64,000 bases of DNA from positions 186,001-250,000 of the forward strand of contig JAUNLF010000001.1 in NCBI GenBank assembly GCA_030532405.1, given 5' to 3'. A program made the position numbers and the translations under genes. Below the pieces are notes generated by a model. The model searched no databases and was not told the DNA's origin. It worked only from the letters and a program-made list of their open reading frames with translations. The DNA comes from Actinomycetaceae bacterium (GTDB lineage: Bacteria > Actinomycetota > Actinomycetes > Actinomycetales > Actinomycetaceae). The stretch's first letter is position 1. Every line of letters starts with the position of its first letter. Of the stretch, positions 1-10,312 are shown piece by piece.

Positions 1-27
1 ACGCCGCGCCTCACTACACTTATACCT

Positions 28-1050
28 ATGCGCACCTTCCGCCGCGGCGTCCTCGCACTACTCCTATGTAGCCTACTGCTCCCGTCCTGCGCGCCAGCCT
101 CGGGCCTGGTCTTTTTGTGTTCGAACGAAGAGTCCGTGTGCGAACAGTGGCGCGAAGACTTTGCGGCGCAGGAGGGCGTAAGCGCGCAATTCCTTCGGCT
201 ACCAACATCCGAAGCGCTCGCACGCATATCATCTTCAAAAGGCCGTCCCGAGTTTGATGCCTGGGTGGGAGGACCCTCAGACTCGTACGTTGTCGCTGCA
301 AGGAGGGGCCTGCTCGAGCCCTACACACCACAGCACTGGGACTCGATTCCCACCCCCTTCAAAGATGAGGCAGGCAACTGGTTTGGCGTATACGGCTCCG
401 TACTCGCACTGTGTTCAAATCCACGCGTACTTAAAGAGCAGGGGCTCGCGCAGCCAAGCAGTTGGGTCGATCTCGAAGACGAGGCTTACCGCAGCTGGAT
501 TTCCGCCTCATCGCCGCTAACTTCCGGCACCGCTTTCACCGCGCTGTGGACGCAGGCCCAAATCTTCGGTGACGAGGCGCCCACACACCTTAGGAAGGTG
601 TACTCAAACGTTCAACGCTTCACCCACTCCGGAGCTGCTCCCGCAGATATAGTCGCCAGCGGCAAAGCCGCGGTCGCCATCTCATTCGAACCGTACTGTT
701 TCAAACACAACCAGCAACCCGGCGACCGGGATCAAGGTGATCAACTAACCATCGTCTTCCCATCGGAGGGCACCTTCTACGAAGTAGGCGCAGCCGCCCT
801 CCTAAATGGAAGTCGCAATCCACGCAGTGCAAAACAGTTTCTTGACTGGCTCTCGGGTGCCCCCGGTCAGCTTTCGACCACGCGCTCGGGCGTTCCGCAA
901 AAACCAATCAGCACAGAACTTGCCGGCAACCTAGAGGAATTCCTCCACACGACCGACGTGCGCGTGATCGACGCCGACGCCACTGCCATCGCGAAAGACC
1001 GCGAAAAGTGGACCAAGTGGACGCTGGATGAGATTGAGTTCTCCAAATGA
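28..1050 (+). CDS. ABC transporter substrate-binding lipoprotein, ferric-iron type
   Basis: Probable extracellular solute-binding lipoprotein of a three-gene ABC importer. The N-terminus has two Arg, a Leu-rich hydrophobic stretch and a lipobox-like L18-P19-S20-C21, so the mature protein would be lipid-anchored at Cys21. The rest (340 aa in all) has the layout of type 2 periplasmic-binding proteins of the FbpA/AfuA group, with a late VGAAALLNGSRNP-like segment and a following helix (SAKQFLDWL) typical of that fold. Its stop overlaps the permease start (ATGA), so the genes are translationally coupled. Iron is inferred from family resemblance of the whole operon; thiamine or another small substrate is possible. 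Only 27 bases lie upstream, so no promoter or metal-regulator box can be judged. Confidence 0.8.
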   Translation: MRTFRRGVLALLLCSLLLPSCAPASGLVFLCSNEESVCEQWREDFAAQEGVSAQFLRLPTSEALARISSSKGRPEFDAWVGGPSDSYVVAARRGLLEPYTPQHWDSIPTPFKDEAGNWFGVYGSVLALCSNPRVLKEQGLAQPSSWVDLEDEAYRSWISASSPLTSGTAFTALWTQAQIFGDEAPTHLRKVYSNVQRFTHSGAAPADIVASGKAAVAISFEPYCFKHNQQPGDRDQGDQLTIVFPSEGTFYEVGAAALLNGSRNPRSAKQFLDWLSGAPGQLSTTRSGVPQKPISTELAGNLEEFLHTTDVRVIDADATAIAKDREKWTKWTLDEIEFSK

Positions 1051-2648
1051 GAGTACAAACTACCTCAAAGATCGCGGATTTTGCCGCGAGCGCTGTTCTT
1101 ATCTTCACGGGCGCGGTTTCGCTGGTTTATCCGGCTTTGGTGCTCGTGGTTAGATCAGTCAGTGCGGGTCGGGCGTCGAGTGTTTCGGTCTTTAGTATTT
1201 GGCGCGCGGTGTTTTGGTCTGTTTTGGATTCTGCTGTTGTGGCTTCGGTGGCCGTGTTGGTTGCGGCGGTGCTCGCGGTTGTTGTTCGCGGTTTGCCGCT
1301 TCGTTTAGGGCGCGTGTTTGACGTGTTGCTGATTGCCCCTGCGACTGTTTCACCTTTTGTGGTAAGTTCCGCACTTTCCGTTGGTTTTGGTCGTGAGGGT
1401 TTGTGGGAGATGGGCGCGACTTCACCGTTTACTGGGGCGGTTGCGGTGCTTGGCGCCTTCACGGTTGCTCTTGGACCGTTTGCGTATGCGCTACTGCGAA
1501 TCTCGGTGTCGACAGTTCATCCCGGCCTGATCGACACCTACCGGGTTTTGGGTGTTTCGGAGTGGAAGATTTTGCGCAACGCGGCGTGGCCCAAGGTGCG
1601 CAGAGCGATTCCGATTGCCTGGATGGTTGTGTTCGTGCTTGCAATCTCAGACCCGGTTGTGCCCTCCCTGCTCGCCTCACCCCATCCGAATGCGGCTCGA
1701 TCAGTGTGGATTCTCGCAACCGCCGTTGGTGATACAACCGGGGCGGCCCGCCTCTCCGTGTGCCTGCTCGTAGCCACCTTCGCCGTTGGCGGCGCCGCGT
1801 TTCTTTTGAGTCGCCCCCGAGGCGTGCTCGAAACGTTCAGCATGCACTCACAGGCGAGTAGTCGCTATTCGCTCTCTCAACCCGTTGGAGTGCCCATCGC
1901 GCCGCGCCTGCTCCTCGTCGCGTTTGCCTCCATATTCACCTTCCTGCCATTCCTCCTCATGCTCCTCACCGCAGACGAGATTCGCCCCGAATCATTCGCC
2001 CAACTACTCTCCACCGCACTCACCATCGCCCTACTCACCATTGCCGGATCCGTACTAATCGCCGGCAGCGGCCTATGGTTCAAAGCCCGCCGACCACACA
2101 GCCACGCCATCGACATCCTCTTCGGCCTCGCCCTCGTAGTACCCGGCGCCTCCACCGGCACAGGCCTATCCCTCGCCTACGGCCCCTCCTCCCCCATCTC
2201 CACCCTCATACCCGCCCCCGCCCAAAGCGCCGGCTCCACCCTCCTCATCGTCATCGCCTACCTCACCCTCTCAGCACCCCTTACCTACATGAGCGCCCGC
2301 GTTTACGGGCGAGTCTTTCCAAAACGCGACTTTGAGACCTCACTCATGCTCGGCGCAACCCCGCTTCGAGCGACGCTCATGGCGATGCAAGCCTGGCTAC
2401 GCAGATCCGTCGTACTCTCATTCACAATCGTGCTCGCCGTATCCGCAGTCAGCGTCGCACCAATCATGTGGGTCACTTCTCCCACCACGCCGCTACTCGT
2501 GCCCTACCTGTACCAACTCCTCGACCGCACCCAATTCCAAACCGCATTCGCGCTCGCACTCACGGTTTCGGGCGCCACGATGGTACTCATCTTCATCTCC
2601 GCACTCATGCTCCGCCTGAAACCCATTCGCGTAGGAGGCCGACTATGA
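1047..2648 (+). CDS. ABC transporter permease, FbpB-like, two fused transmembrane domains
   Basis: Membrane subunit of the importer, 533 aa, with roughly a dozen hydrophobic segments in two halves. Each half contains a cytoplasmic-loop motif of the binding-protein-dependent permease family; the first reads YRVLGVSEWKILRNAAWP around residues 163-180 and the second FETSLMLGATPLRATLMAM around 428-446, the sites that contact the ATPase. This double-domain arrangement is usual for ferric-iron permeases. It overlaps the genes on both sides by four bases. Odd point: codons in the first third favour G or T at the third position, whereas from about 1,650 onward they favour C or A. Confidence 0.85.
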   Translation: MRVQTTSKIADFAASAVLIFTGAVSLVYPALVLVVRSVSAGRASSVSVFSIWRAVFWSVLDSAVVASVAVLVAAVLAVVVRGLPLRLGRVFDVLLIAPATVSPFVVSSALSVGFGREGLWEMGATSPFTGAVAVLGAFTVALGPFAYALLRISVSTVHPGLIDTYRVLGVSEWKILRNAAWPKVRRAIPIAWMVVFVLAISDPVVPSLLASPHPNAARSVWILATAVGDTTGAARLSVCLLVATFAVGGAAFLLSRPRGVLETFSMHSQASSRYSLSQPVGVPIAPRLLLVAFASIFTFLPFLLMLLTADEIRPESFAQLLSTALTIALLTIAGSVLIAGSGLWFKARRPHSHAIDILFGLALVVPGASTGTGLSLAYGPSSPISTLIPAPAQSAGSTLLIVIAYLTLSAPLTYMSARVYGRVFPKRDFETSLMLGATPLRATLMAMQAWLRRSVVLSFTIVLAVSAVSVAPIMWVTSPTTPLLVPYLYQLLDRTQFQTAFALALTVSGATMVLIFISALMLRLKPIRVGGRL

Positions 2649-3736
2649 AACCCGAACTAAACGTCGAAAACCTCCGCGTTGTGAGGAAAGGCAACACGCT
2701 ACTCGACGCGCTCAACCTAAAAGTAGGGCTCGGAGAACTCGTTGCCGTGCTCGGCCCCTCCGGCGCCGGAAAATCAACACTCCTACGCGCAATCGCCGGC
2801 CTGCAGCGCCCCCTTGGCGGAACAATCAGCATCGACGGCGAAAACATCACGCACACGCCTCCGGGCGGGCGCGGAGCCGCAATGGTCATGGACAGGCCCG
2901 CACTGTTCGAACACATGACCGTCGAAGAAAACATCGCATTCGCCGTAAACAAAGAGCTACGCGACTCCACCCCCAAAGAACAGGTGCAAGTCGCCCTCAC
3001 CATGCTCTCCATCAGAGAACTCGCGCACCGCTACCCCGGTGAACTCTCCATGGGACAACGCCAGAAAGTCTCCCTCGCGCGAGTGCTCGTTAGAAGGCCG
3101 CGAGTGCTCCTCTTCGACGAGCCGCTCGCACACGTAGACGCCTACACCGCGGCGCAACTTCGAGACGAGATACTCCGCGTACACCATCGCATGAACTGCG
3201 CAACCCTCTACGTGACACACGACGTCAAAGAAGCGTTCTCAATCGCCGACCGAATCATCTACATGCAAGAAGGCAGGATCATCCAAGACGACCTGCCCCA
3301 AGAAATCCACGACGGCCCCGCCTCAATCGACATCGCCAGGCACCTCGGCGCCACCACCCTGCTCTCCGCCACCGCCGACACCAAACGCCTCCCAAGCGGC
3401 GAAATCATCGCTCGCACCACCGTGCTCGGCCAAACCCTCACCATCGTCGCCGCCCCCACAATGCCCGAAGGCAAAAACACGCCCATCGTCATCGTGGGAT
3501 ACCCGGACTCAGTAGCGCTCGAACCAACCGAACAGGCGCCCGCCTTCAAGGTAAACGCCGACATCGGACAAATCCTCGGCAACACCTACCTGGGAGAGTC
3601 GTACCGCCTCAGCGTTGAAAGCGAACTCGGCTCAATAAGCGCGGACATTTCGGCCGGCGAGCTCGAACGCGTAACCGGCGACCAGGTTCGCATACGCCTC
3701 ATCGAAGAGCTGCTCTGGGCGCTGCCCTCACTTTGA
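2645..3736 (+). CDS. ABC transporter ATP-binding protein, FbpC/PotA-like
   Basis: ATPase that powers the importer, 363 aa. Start is the ATG inside the ATGA overlap with the permease stop. Visible motifs are Walker A GPSGAGKST (about residue 37), signature LSMGQRQ, Walker B VLLFDEP and the switch histidine in VTHD. About 120 residues follow the ATPase domain and have the small beta-rich character of TOBE-type regulatory domains in the iron, polyamine and thiamine ATPases. The Q-loop region reads VMDRPALFEHMTV, so the usual Gln is replaced by Asp-Arg or shifted; this is a slight oddity. Last gene of the operon; no strong hairpin follows. Confidence 0.88.
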   Translation: MKPELNVENLRVVRKGNTLLDALNLKVGLGELVAVLGPSGAGKSTLLRAIAGLQRPLGGTISIDGENITHTPPGGRGAAMVMDRPALFEHMTVEENIAFAVNKELRDSTPKEQVQVALTMLSIRELAHRYPGELSMGQRQKVSLARVLVRRPRVLLFDEPLAHVDAYTAAQLRDEILRVHHRMNCATLYVTHDVKEAFSIADRIIYMQEGRIIQDDLPQEIHDGPASIDIARHLGATTLLSATADTKRLPSGEIIARTTVLGQTLTIVAAPTMPEGKNTPIVIVGYPDSVALEPTEQAPAFKVNADIGQILGNTYLGESYRLSVESELGSISADISAGELERVTGDQVRIRLIEELLWALPSL

Positions 3737-3897
3737 ACCGGAGCGCACAAACACTCCCTAGAGAGACTCGAATCGCGTGCCCAAACACTCCCCGCGGCGG
3801 CTGTTCTGCTTTAATACCGTGCCTCAAACACGCAAGAAAACTAACAAAACCGCGCAATCATGTGGCTCGACGGGGAAGATTATGAAACTCTTAAACT

Positions 3898-6015
3898 ATG
3901 CAAATTTGGCCTGGAGAACCCTACCCACTTGGAGCCACATACGACGGCTCGGGAACTAACTTCGCGATTTTCTCTTCCGTAGCCGACTCAGTTGAACTGT
4001 GTTTGCTAGACGAAGATCGCAATGAGCAACGCATCGAACTCACCGAGGTTGACGCACACGTTTGGCACGCCTACCTACCCGGCATTCAGCCGGGGCAGCG
4101 CTACGGTTACCGCATTCACGGCCCGTACGATCCAGCAAACGGACATCGTTGCGACCCTTCGAAGTTGCTCCTTGACCCTTACGCGAAAGCAATCGACGGC
4201 CAGGTAACGACCTCGGAATCGCTGTATTCCTATAAGTTTGAAAACCCTGAAGAACGCAATGAGGCGGACTCGACGCGGGACACGATGATCTCAGTAGTCA
4301 TCAACCCGTACTTCGACTGGGGACACGACCGTCCGCCAAATCACGAGTACCACAACACCATCATCTACGAGACCCACGTCAAGGGCATGACGCAAATGCA
4401 TCCGGAGGTACCCGAACAGCTTCAAGGTACTTACGCCGGTATGTCGCACCCCGCGGTCATCCAGCACCTGAAAGACCTTGGTATCACCGCGGTCGAGTTA
4501 ATGCCGGTACACCAATTCGTGAACGACCCCTACCTGCAAAGTAAGGGGCTTTCCAACTACTGGGGTTACAACACGATAGGCTTCTTCGCCCCGCACAACG
4601 CGTACACGGCCTACGGAAACAACGGTAACCAGGTTCAAGAGTTCAAGCAGATGGTTAAGGCGCTCCACGCCGAAGACATCGAAGTGATCCTAGACGTCGT
4701 ATACAACCACACGGCGGAGGGCAACCACATGGGGCCAACGCTGTCGTTCCGCGGAATCGACAATGCGGCGTACTACCGCCTAGTGGATGAGGACAAGCGC
4801 CACTACTTTGACACAACCGGTACGGGAAACTCCCTGCTCATGAGTTCCCCGCACGTCCTCCAACTAATAATGGACTCGCTGCGCTACTGGGTCACCGAAA
4901 TGCATGTTGACGGATTCCGTTTCGACCTTGCATCGACCCTTGCACGTCAGTTCCACGAGGTCGATCGCCTGTCCGCATTCTTTGACCTGATCCACCAGGA
5001 TCCGATCGTCTCGCAGGTGAAGCTGATTGCTGAACCGTGGGACGTTGGTGTCGGCGGCTACCAGGTGGGTGGATTCCCACCGCTGTGGTCGGAGTGGAAC
5101 GGTAAGTATCGCGACACGGTGCGCGATTTTTGGCGCGGTGAATACTCCTCGCTCCCAGCGTTTGCCTCGCGCATCTCCGGATCCGCGGACCTGTACGAGC
5201 ACTCCGGGCGCCTGCCAATGGCTTCGATCAACTTCGTGACCGCACACGACGGTTTCACCATGCGCGACCTGGTGTCCTACAACGAGAAGCACAATGAGGC
5301 CAACGGGGAGGGCGGAGCCGACGGCGAGTCCAACAACCGCTCGTGGAATCACGGAGAGGAAGGCCCGACTGACAATCCCGAAGTCCTCGCCCTACGCCTG
5401 CGTCAGCACCGGAACTTCCTGGCAACCCTAGCGGTGTCACAGGGCGTTCCCATGATCTCTCACGGCGACGAACTTGGTCGCACGCAGCAGGGAAACAACA
5501 ACACGTACTGCCAAGACAACGAGCTGTCGTGGATCAACTGGGACCTATCGGAGTACCAAAAAGATCTGCTGAAGTTCTGCGACCGGGTCCTCCAACTTCG
5601 CCACGATCACGCGGTCTTCCGCCGTCGCCGCTTCTACAAGGGCCTGGCCGAGCGGGGCGGCGAGTCCGACCTCGGCGAAATTGAATGGTTCAGCCCCACT
5701 GGCCAGCACATGACAGACCAGGAATGGGAGCAGGACTGGGCGCGGTCAACCATGATTTTCTTAAACGGTAACGCGATTCAAGAACCCGACGAGCGCGGAC
5801 GCCCCATCATCGATGACGACTTCATCGTGTGTTTCAACGCGGCCCCCGAAGACGTTGATTTCAAACTCCCCGACGACACGTATGGGTCCCTGTGGACAAC
5901 CGTTATCAACACTGCTGACGATGAGGATGAAACCAAGTACGAACACTCCGAGACCATAACCGTCACTTCCAGGTCGATCTTGATTTTGACGAGTCCGCGA
6001 GAAGGAAACGAATGA
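3898..6015 (+). CDS. glgX: Glycogen debranching enzyme GlgX
   Basis: Isoamylase-type debranching enzyme of glycoside hydrolase family 13 (705 aa), hydrolysing alpha-1,6 branches of glycogen. An N-terminal CBM48/isoamylase domain (from PYPLGATYDGSGTNFAIFS) precedes the barrel. Conserved GH13 regions are visible: DVVYNHTAEG (about 265), GFRFDLAS with the nucleophilic Asp near 342, AEPWD with the acid/base Glu near 377, and TAHDGFTMRDLVSYNEKHN near 449. First gene of a tight operon: its stop overlaps the treY start by four bases. The ATG at 3898 has no clear Shine-Dalgarno sequence. The link to treY and treZ says that released linear maltodextrins feed trehalose synthesis. Confidence 0.95.
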   Translation: MQIWPGEPYPLGATYDGSGTNFAIFSSVADSVELCLLDEDRNEQRIELTEVDAHVWHAYLPGIQPGQRYGYRIHGPYDPANGHRCDPSKLLLDPYAKAIDGQVTTSESLYSYKFENPEERNEADSTRDTMISVVINPYFDWGHDRPPNHEYHNTIIYETHVKGMTQMHPEVPEQLQGTYAGMSHPAVIQHLKDLGITAVELMPVHQFVNDPYLQSKGLSNYWGYNTIGFFAPHNAYTAYGNNGNQVQEFKQMVKALHAEDIEVILDVVYNHTAEGNHMGPTLSFRGIDNAAYYRLVDEDKRHYFDTTGTGNSLLMSSPHVLQLIMDSLRYWVTEMHVDGFRFDLASTLARQFHEVDRLSAFFDLIHQDPIVSQVKLIAEPWDVGVGGYQVGGFPPLWSEWNGKYRDTVRDFWRGEYSSLPAFASRISGSADLYEHSGRLPMASINFVTAHDGFTMRDLVSYNEKHNEANGEGGADGESNNRSWNHGEEGPTDNPEVLALRLRQHRNFLATLAVSQGVPMISHGDELGRTQQGNNNTYCQDNELSWINWDLSEYQKDLLKFCDRVLQLRHDHAVFRRRRFYKGLAERGGESDLGEIEWFSPTGQHMTDQEWEQDWARSTMIFLNGNAIQEPDERGRPIIDDDFIVCFNAAPEDVDFKLPDDTYGSLWTTVINTADDEDETKYEHSETITVTSRSILILTSPREGNE

Positions 6016-8516
6016 CAACCACAGATCACACGCACTTGCCCCAGGCTGGCAGAAGGACTCCCCTGTCCACCTACCGGCTACAGCTGACACCCGACTTCCC
6101 GTTCGAGAAAGCCCAGGGCGTCCTCGAATACCTGGTGAACCTGGGCGTCACGGACGTGTACCTGTCCCCTATTTTGCAGGCCGCACCCGGATCGAATCAC
6201 GGTTACGACGTGGTGGATCACCGGCACGTGTCGGCGCAGCTAGGTGGGCGCGAAGGCTTCGAAGCCTTCGCTAACCGGGCGCACGAGCTGGGGCTTGCGG
6301 TGATCGTGGACATTGTTCCCAACCACATGGCTGTCCCCACCCCCGTGTGGCACAACAAGGCCATGTGGTCGGTGCTAAAGCACGGGCCAAGCTCCGCGTT
6401 TGCGCACTGGTTTGACGTCGACCTGGACGACCCGATCCTCATGCCGATCTTAGGCAAGCGCGTCGGGCAGGTGCTGGCCGATCAGGAGCTCGAACTCACC
6501 AAGATGATCATTCCCACCGAGCCGCAATACGGGCAACAGTGGGTGCTTCGCTACTACGACCACGTGTTCCCCGTCGCGAAGGGAACCGAGTCACTACCGC
6601 TGTCCGTCCTCGTGGAACGCCAGCACTACCGCCTCGCGCACTGGAAGGTCGCGGACGAAGAGTTGAACTACCGTCGCTTCTTTGACGTGGGCACCCTCGC
6701 GGGTTTGCGCATCGAGCAAGAGGACGTATTCCAAGCCACGCACGCCCTCCTATTCGACTTGTTTGAGGGCGGGTTTATTGACGGTTTCCGCGTGGACCAC
6801 CCCGACGGCCTGGTGAACCTAACCGAGTATTTCCGTCGCCTGTCCGAGGCGACGGGCGGCGCGTGGATTGTTGCGGAAAAGATTTTGGAGGGCGAAGAGG
6901 AGCTGCCCGGCGAGTGGCCCGTCTCTGGCACCACCGGTTACGACACGGCTTGGCGTTTGCACGCTTTGTTAACCGAGCCATCCGGTGCGATGCCGCTGGG
7001 TGCTGTTATGCATAGCCTGACGTCAGATTCGCCCTCGTCACTACCAGAAGTGATTACGGAGGCGAAGGCGCAGATCGTGGATACGTCCCTCGCCGCGGAA
7101 GTACGCCGCGTCGGCACGCTGATTTGGACGATCTGCCAAGAGGATATTCGCCTGCGAGACCACACGTTCCGCGGCCTTATCGACAGTTTGCGCCAGCTCG
7201 TTATCGAGTTTGACCGCTACCGCGGGTACGTGATTCCAGGCCAACCGGTGTCGTCGCATACGCGCCAGATTGTGCAGGACGCGGCGGATCGCGCGCGGGC
7301 AAAGCTCGACGACGATCTGGATGACACGATGGATGTGATCGTTGCGCTGGTACTCGGCGACGAGGTTGGTTCGGCCGGCTTGGACGCGACCGATGAGCGT
7401 CGCCGCGAAGTCATTGTCCGATTCCAGCAAATCTGCGGCGCAGTGCAGGCTAAGGGCGTGGAGGACACCGCGTTCTACCGGTGGACGCACATGACGTCGC
7501 TAAACGAGGTCGGCTCCTCCCCGGAGGTCTTCAGCCTGGATATTGACCGCTTCCACGCGTTTGAGGCGAGGCTTCAGTCCAGTTGGCCGGCAACCATGAC
7601 CGCTGGCACCACGCATGATACGAAGCGTGGTGAGGACGTGCGCGCCCGAATCTCGCTGCTGTCTCAGCGTGCGACCGACTGGTCCAGTTTGATTACGCAA
7701 CTGCGTTCGATTAGCTCATCTTTCCGCCCGTCCAATCTTGATGGCCGCGCGGAGAACCTGATGTGGCAGACGATTGCGGGAACTTGGGCAAAGGTTGACC
7801 GCATTACACCTGAGCGTCTGCGCGACTACCTGACGAAGGCGGTGCGCGAGCAGAAGGAATGGACCTCTTGGACCAGCCAGGATACCGAGCGCGAGGCCGA
7901 GTTCTTGGATTTCGCGACCGCTGTTATTGAAGATCCGGAGGTCGTGGAGCTGCTTGATGAGTGGCGCGATTCCAACGAGGATCTGCTCCGCTCGGTTGTG
8001 CTACCCATGAAGGCGATTCAACTGACCCTTCCCGGCGTTGCGGACGTGTACCAGGGCACCGAGGTCACGCGCACGTCACTGGTTGATCCCGATAACCGCC
8101 GGCCGGTTGACTTCGAGGCCTTGCAGCAACTGTTGGATCACGTTGATGAGTCCAAGCCGAAGACGCTTGATGAAGAAAAGATGCTGATCACCGCGACCTT
8201 GCTGCGCCTGCGTCGTGATTTGCCGGATGTTTTCGTGTCCGCCAAGGCCGGCTATGAGCCTCTTCCGACCTCGTCCGGCCACTGTCTGGCGTTCGCCCGC
8301 ACGCTCGAGGGCGACCCGAAGGTTTTGACGATTGCGACGCGTCGACAGGCTTCGCTGGAGCAGCTGGGCGGCTGGGGTGACACCAGCGTCGTCCTCCCCC
8401 ACGGCCACTGGGTGGACGTGTTTACTGGAAATCATTTTGATGGCGGTGACACGCGCGTGGAGGAAATCCTGGACGCCTACCCCGTCGCGGTGCTCCGCAA
8501 CGGTGACGAAGGATAG
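6012..8516 (+). CDS. treY: Malto-oligosyltrehalose synthase TreY
   Basis: Intramolecular transglucosylase that converts the reducing-end alpha-1,4 bond of a maltodextrin into an alpha,alpha-1,1 bond (834 aa, in the family's upper size range). Diagnostic stretches are STYRLQLTPDFPF at the N-terminus, LSPILQAAPGSNHGYDV, DIVPNHMA near 102, GFRVDHPDGL near 260 with the catalytic Asp, VAEKILEGEE near 288 with the catalytic Glu, GVEDTAFYRW near 485 and TTHDTKRGEDVRAR near 535, which is highly specific to TreY. It begins inside the glgX stop codon and is followed after four bases by treZ. Confidence 0.96.
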   Translation: MTTTDHTHLPQAGRRTPLSTYRLQLTPDFPFEKAQGVLEYLVNLGVTDVYLSPILQAAPGSNHGYDVVDHRHVSAQLGGREGFEAFANRAHELGLAVIVDIVPNHMAVPTPVWHNKAMWSVLKHGPSSAFAHWFDVDLDDPILMPILGKRVGQVLADQELELTKMIIPTEPQYGQQWVLRYYDHVFPVAKGTESLPLSVLVERQHYRLAHWKVADEELNYRRFFDVGTLAGLRIEQEDVFQATHALLFDLFEGGFIDGFRVDHPDGLVNLTEYFRRLSEATGGAWIVAEKILEGEEELPGEWPVSGTTGYDTAWRLHALLTEPSGAMPLGAVMHSLTSDSPSSLPEVITEAKAQIVDTSLAAEVRRVGTLIWTICQEDIRLRDHTFRGLIDSLRQLVIEFDRYRGYVIPGQPVSSHTRQIVQDAADRARAKLDDDLDDTMDVIVALVLGDEVGSAGLDATDERRREVIVRFQQICGAVQAKGVEDTAFYRWTHMTSLNEVGSSPEVFSLDIDRFHAFEARLQSSWPATMTAGTTHDTKRGEDVRARISLLSQRATDWSSLITQLRSISSSFRPSNLDGRAENLMWQTIAGTWAKVDRITPERLRDYLTKAVREQKEWTSWTSQDTEREAEFLDFATAVIEDPEVVELLDEWRDSNEDLLRSVVLPMKAIQLTLPGVADVYQGTEVTRTSLVDPDNRRPVDFEALQQLLDHVDESKPKTLDEEKMLITATLLRLRRDLPDVFVSAKAGYEPLPTSSGHCLAFARTLEGDPKVLTIATRRQASLEQLGGWGDTSVVLPHGHWVDVFTGNHFDGGDTRVEEILDAYPVAVLRNGDEG

Positions 8517-8520
8517 TTAC

Positions 8521-10263
8521 TTGCACACCTTTTTTGAAAACACTCCCGGACGTGGTCGCGTGCCAGTTTGGTCTTCGATTGCCAGTTCCGTAACGCTTCA
8601 TATCGATGATGAGGGCGTTTCTCGCACTCTGGATATGGAACGCGAAGGCAACTGGTGGGTGAGCCCCGAGGAGCTCCCCACCGGCGTGCGCTACCGCTAC
8701 AGCGTTGACGGAAAGGATCCCGTTCCCGATCCGAGGGCGCTTCGCCGCCCCGACGGTGTGCACGGCGCTTCTATGACGTGGGCTCCCCCAAGTCGGATGG
8801 AGTACGACGCGGGTAGCGTACTTGGCAAGGTGTTTTACGAGCTTCACATCGGCACGTTCACGCGTGAGGGCACGTTTGACGCAGCTATTGAAAAGCTTGA
8901 CCACTTGGCCCGGCTCGGCGTGGACGTCATTGAGGTTATGCCGGTTTCGTCTTTCCCCGGCACATTCGGGTGGGGTTATGACGGTGTCAGCTTGTACTCA
9001 ACCCAGGAGTCCTACGGGGGGCCGGACGGGTTCCGCCGCTACATTGATGCCGCGCACAAAGCCGGCCTCGCGGTTTGTTTGGACCTGGTATTGAACCACT
9101 TCGGCCCGGTCGGAAACTACATTGCACTGCTCGATAACTATTATTCGGACAAGCATGAAACCCCGTGGGGGCCAGCCCTTGACCTTGACGGCAAGAACGC
9201 CGAGCACACCCGCGCGCACCTGATGGGCGCGGCACTTTACTGGCTGGGCGACATGGGGGTGGATGCGCTGCGACTGGATGCGGTGCACGCCCTCGACGAT
9301 GATTCCGACTACCACTTTTTGGCGGAACTTTCCGATAAAGTCGCGGCCCTTGAAAAGCAAACGGGGCGCACGTTCACGCTAATCGCGGAATCGGATTTGA
9401 ATGATCCGGCGATGGTCACGCCAACTTCGGCCGGTGGTCGTGGAATGGATGCGCAGTGGGACGACGACCTCCACCACGCACTCCACGTACTGTTTACCAC
9501 CGAAAATCACGGGTATTACGCCGATTTTGACGCCCGCGAAGTAATCGTTAAAGCCTTTGAGGACGTCTTTTTCCACAACGGAACGTTTTCTAGTTTCCGC
9601 GATCAAAACTGGGGCGCCCCCGTGGATGCGGACATGGATCGGCGCAAGTTCTTGATCTTTTCGCAAAACCACGACCAGGTTGGTAACCGCGCGATTGGTG
9701 ACCGCCCGTCGCGCGTACTGGATGAGAACCAGTTGGCGGCGGTCGCCGCCCTCGTGTTGCTGTCCCCGTTTACTCCCATGCTGTTCCAGGGTGAAGAGTG
9801 GGCGTCTACTTCCCCGTTCCTGTTCTTTTCCGACCAGGAGGGCGATGAACAGATGGCTCGCGCGATGCGCGATGGCCGCCGCGCCGAGTTTGCTTCGCAC
9901 GGGTGGGACACGATTTACGGTAAGCACGTGGAGGTCCCCGACCCGACCGCGCGCCAAACTTTTGAAGATTCCAAGCTCGATTGGAGTGAGGCCAGCGGCG
10001 CGCAGAATCAGCGAATGCTGCGGTGGTACCACTCGCTGATTAACCTGCGCCGCGAGACCGGAACCATCGGCGATGGCGCGAAGGTGTCCATGGAGTGGGT
10101 TGGCGACGTCCTAACCTTGCACTTGGCGGACTTTGATGTGCTCGTCAATTTCGGCGACGAGGACGTAGCTGTAGATTCTGACGCCGTGGTTTTAGCTTGG
10201 AGTGATGCCCCCTGCGAGGGTGCCCTTCCAAAGCACGAGGTCGTCGTTCTAAACCGCGCTTAG
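8521..10263 (+). CDS. treZ: Malto-oligosyltrehalose trehalohydrolase TreZ
   Basis: GH13 hydrolase that releases trehalose from the product of TreY (580 aa). An N-terminal CBM48-type domain is followed by the barrel: YELHIGTFTREGTFDAAI, GWGYDGV, LDLVLNHFG, ALRLDAVHA with the catalytic Asp, IAESDLNDP with the catalytic Glu, and QNHDQVGNR. The reading frame is open far upstream inside treY; the start chosen is TTG at 8521, seven bases after GAAGGA, because the protein then begins at the usual place for the family. A GTG at 8503 is the alternative. Together with glgX and treY it forms a complete glycogen-to-trehalose pathway; no treS gene is seen here. Confidence 0.94.
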   Translation: MHTFFENTPGRGRVPVWSSIASSVTLHIDDEGVSRTLDMEREGNWWVSPEELPTGVRYRYSVDGKDPVPDPRALRRPDGVHGASMTWAPPSRMEYDAGSVLGKVFYELHIGTFTREGTFDAAIEKLDHLARLGVDVIEVMPVSSFPGTFGWGYDGVSLYSTQESYGGPDGFRRYIDAAHKAGLAVCLDLVLNHFGPVGNYIALLDNYYSDKHETPWGPALDLDGKNAEHTRAHLMGAALYWLGDMGVDALRLDAVHALDDDSDYHFLAELSDKVAALEKQTGRTFTLIAESDLNDPAMVTPTSAGGRGMDAQWDDDLHHALHVLFTTENHGYYADFDAREVIVKAFEDVFFHNGTFSSFRDQNWGAPVDADMDRRKFLIFSQNHDQVGNRAIGDRPSRVLDENQLAAVAALVLLSPFTPMLFQGEEWASTSPFLFFSDQEGDEQMARAMRDGRRAEFASHGWDTIYGKHVEVPDPTARQTFEDSKLDWSEASGAQNQRMLRWYHSLINLRRETGTIGDGAKVSMEWVGDVLTLHLADFDVLVNFGDEDVAVDSDAVVLAWSDAPCEGALPKHEVVVLNRA

Positions 10264-10312
10264 GGCACGCCTAAACGGCGCCTGGAGTGTTTGCACTGCG
10301 CGCAGTTGTGAC

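Noticed and set aside
3777..3959. Short open frame overlapping the glgX start
   Set aside because: No family match, and it overlaps glgX in another frame.
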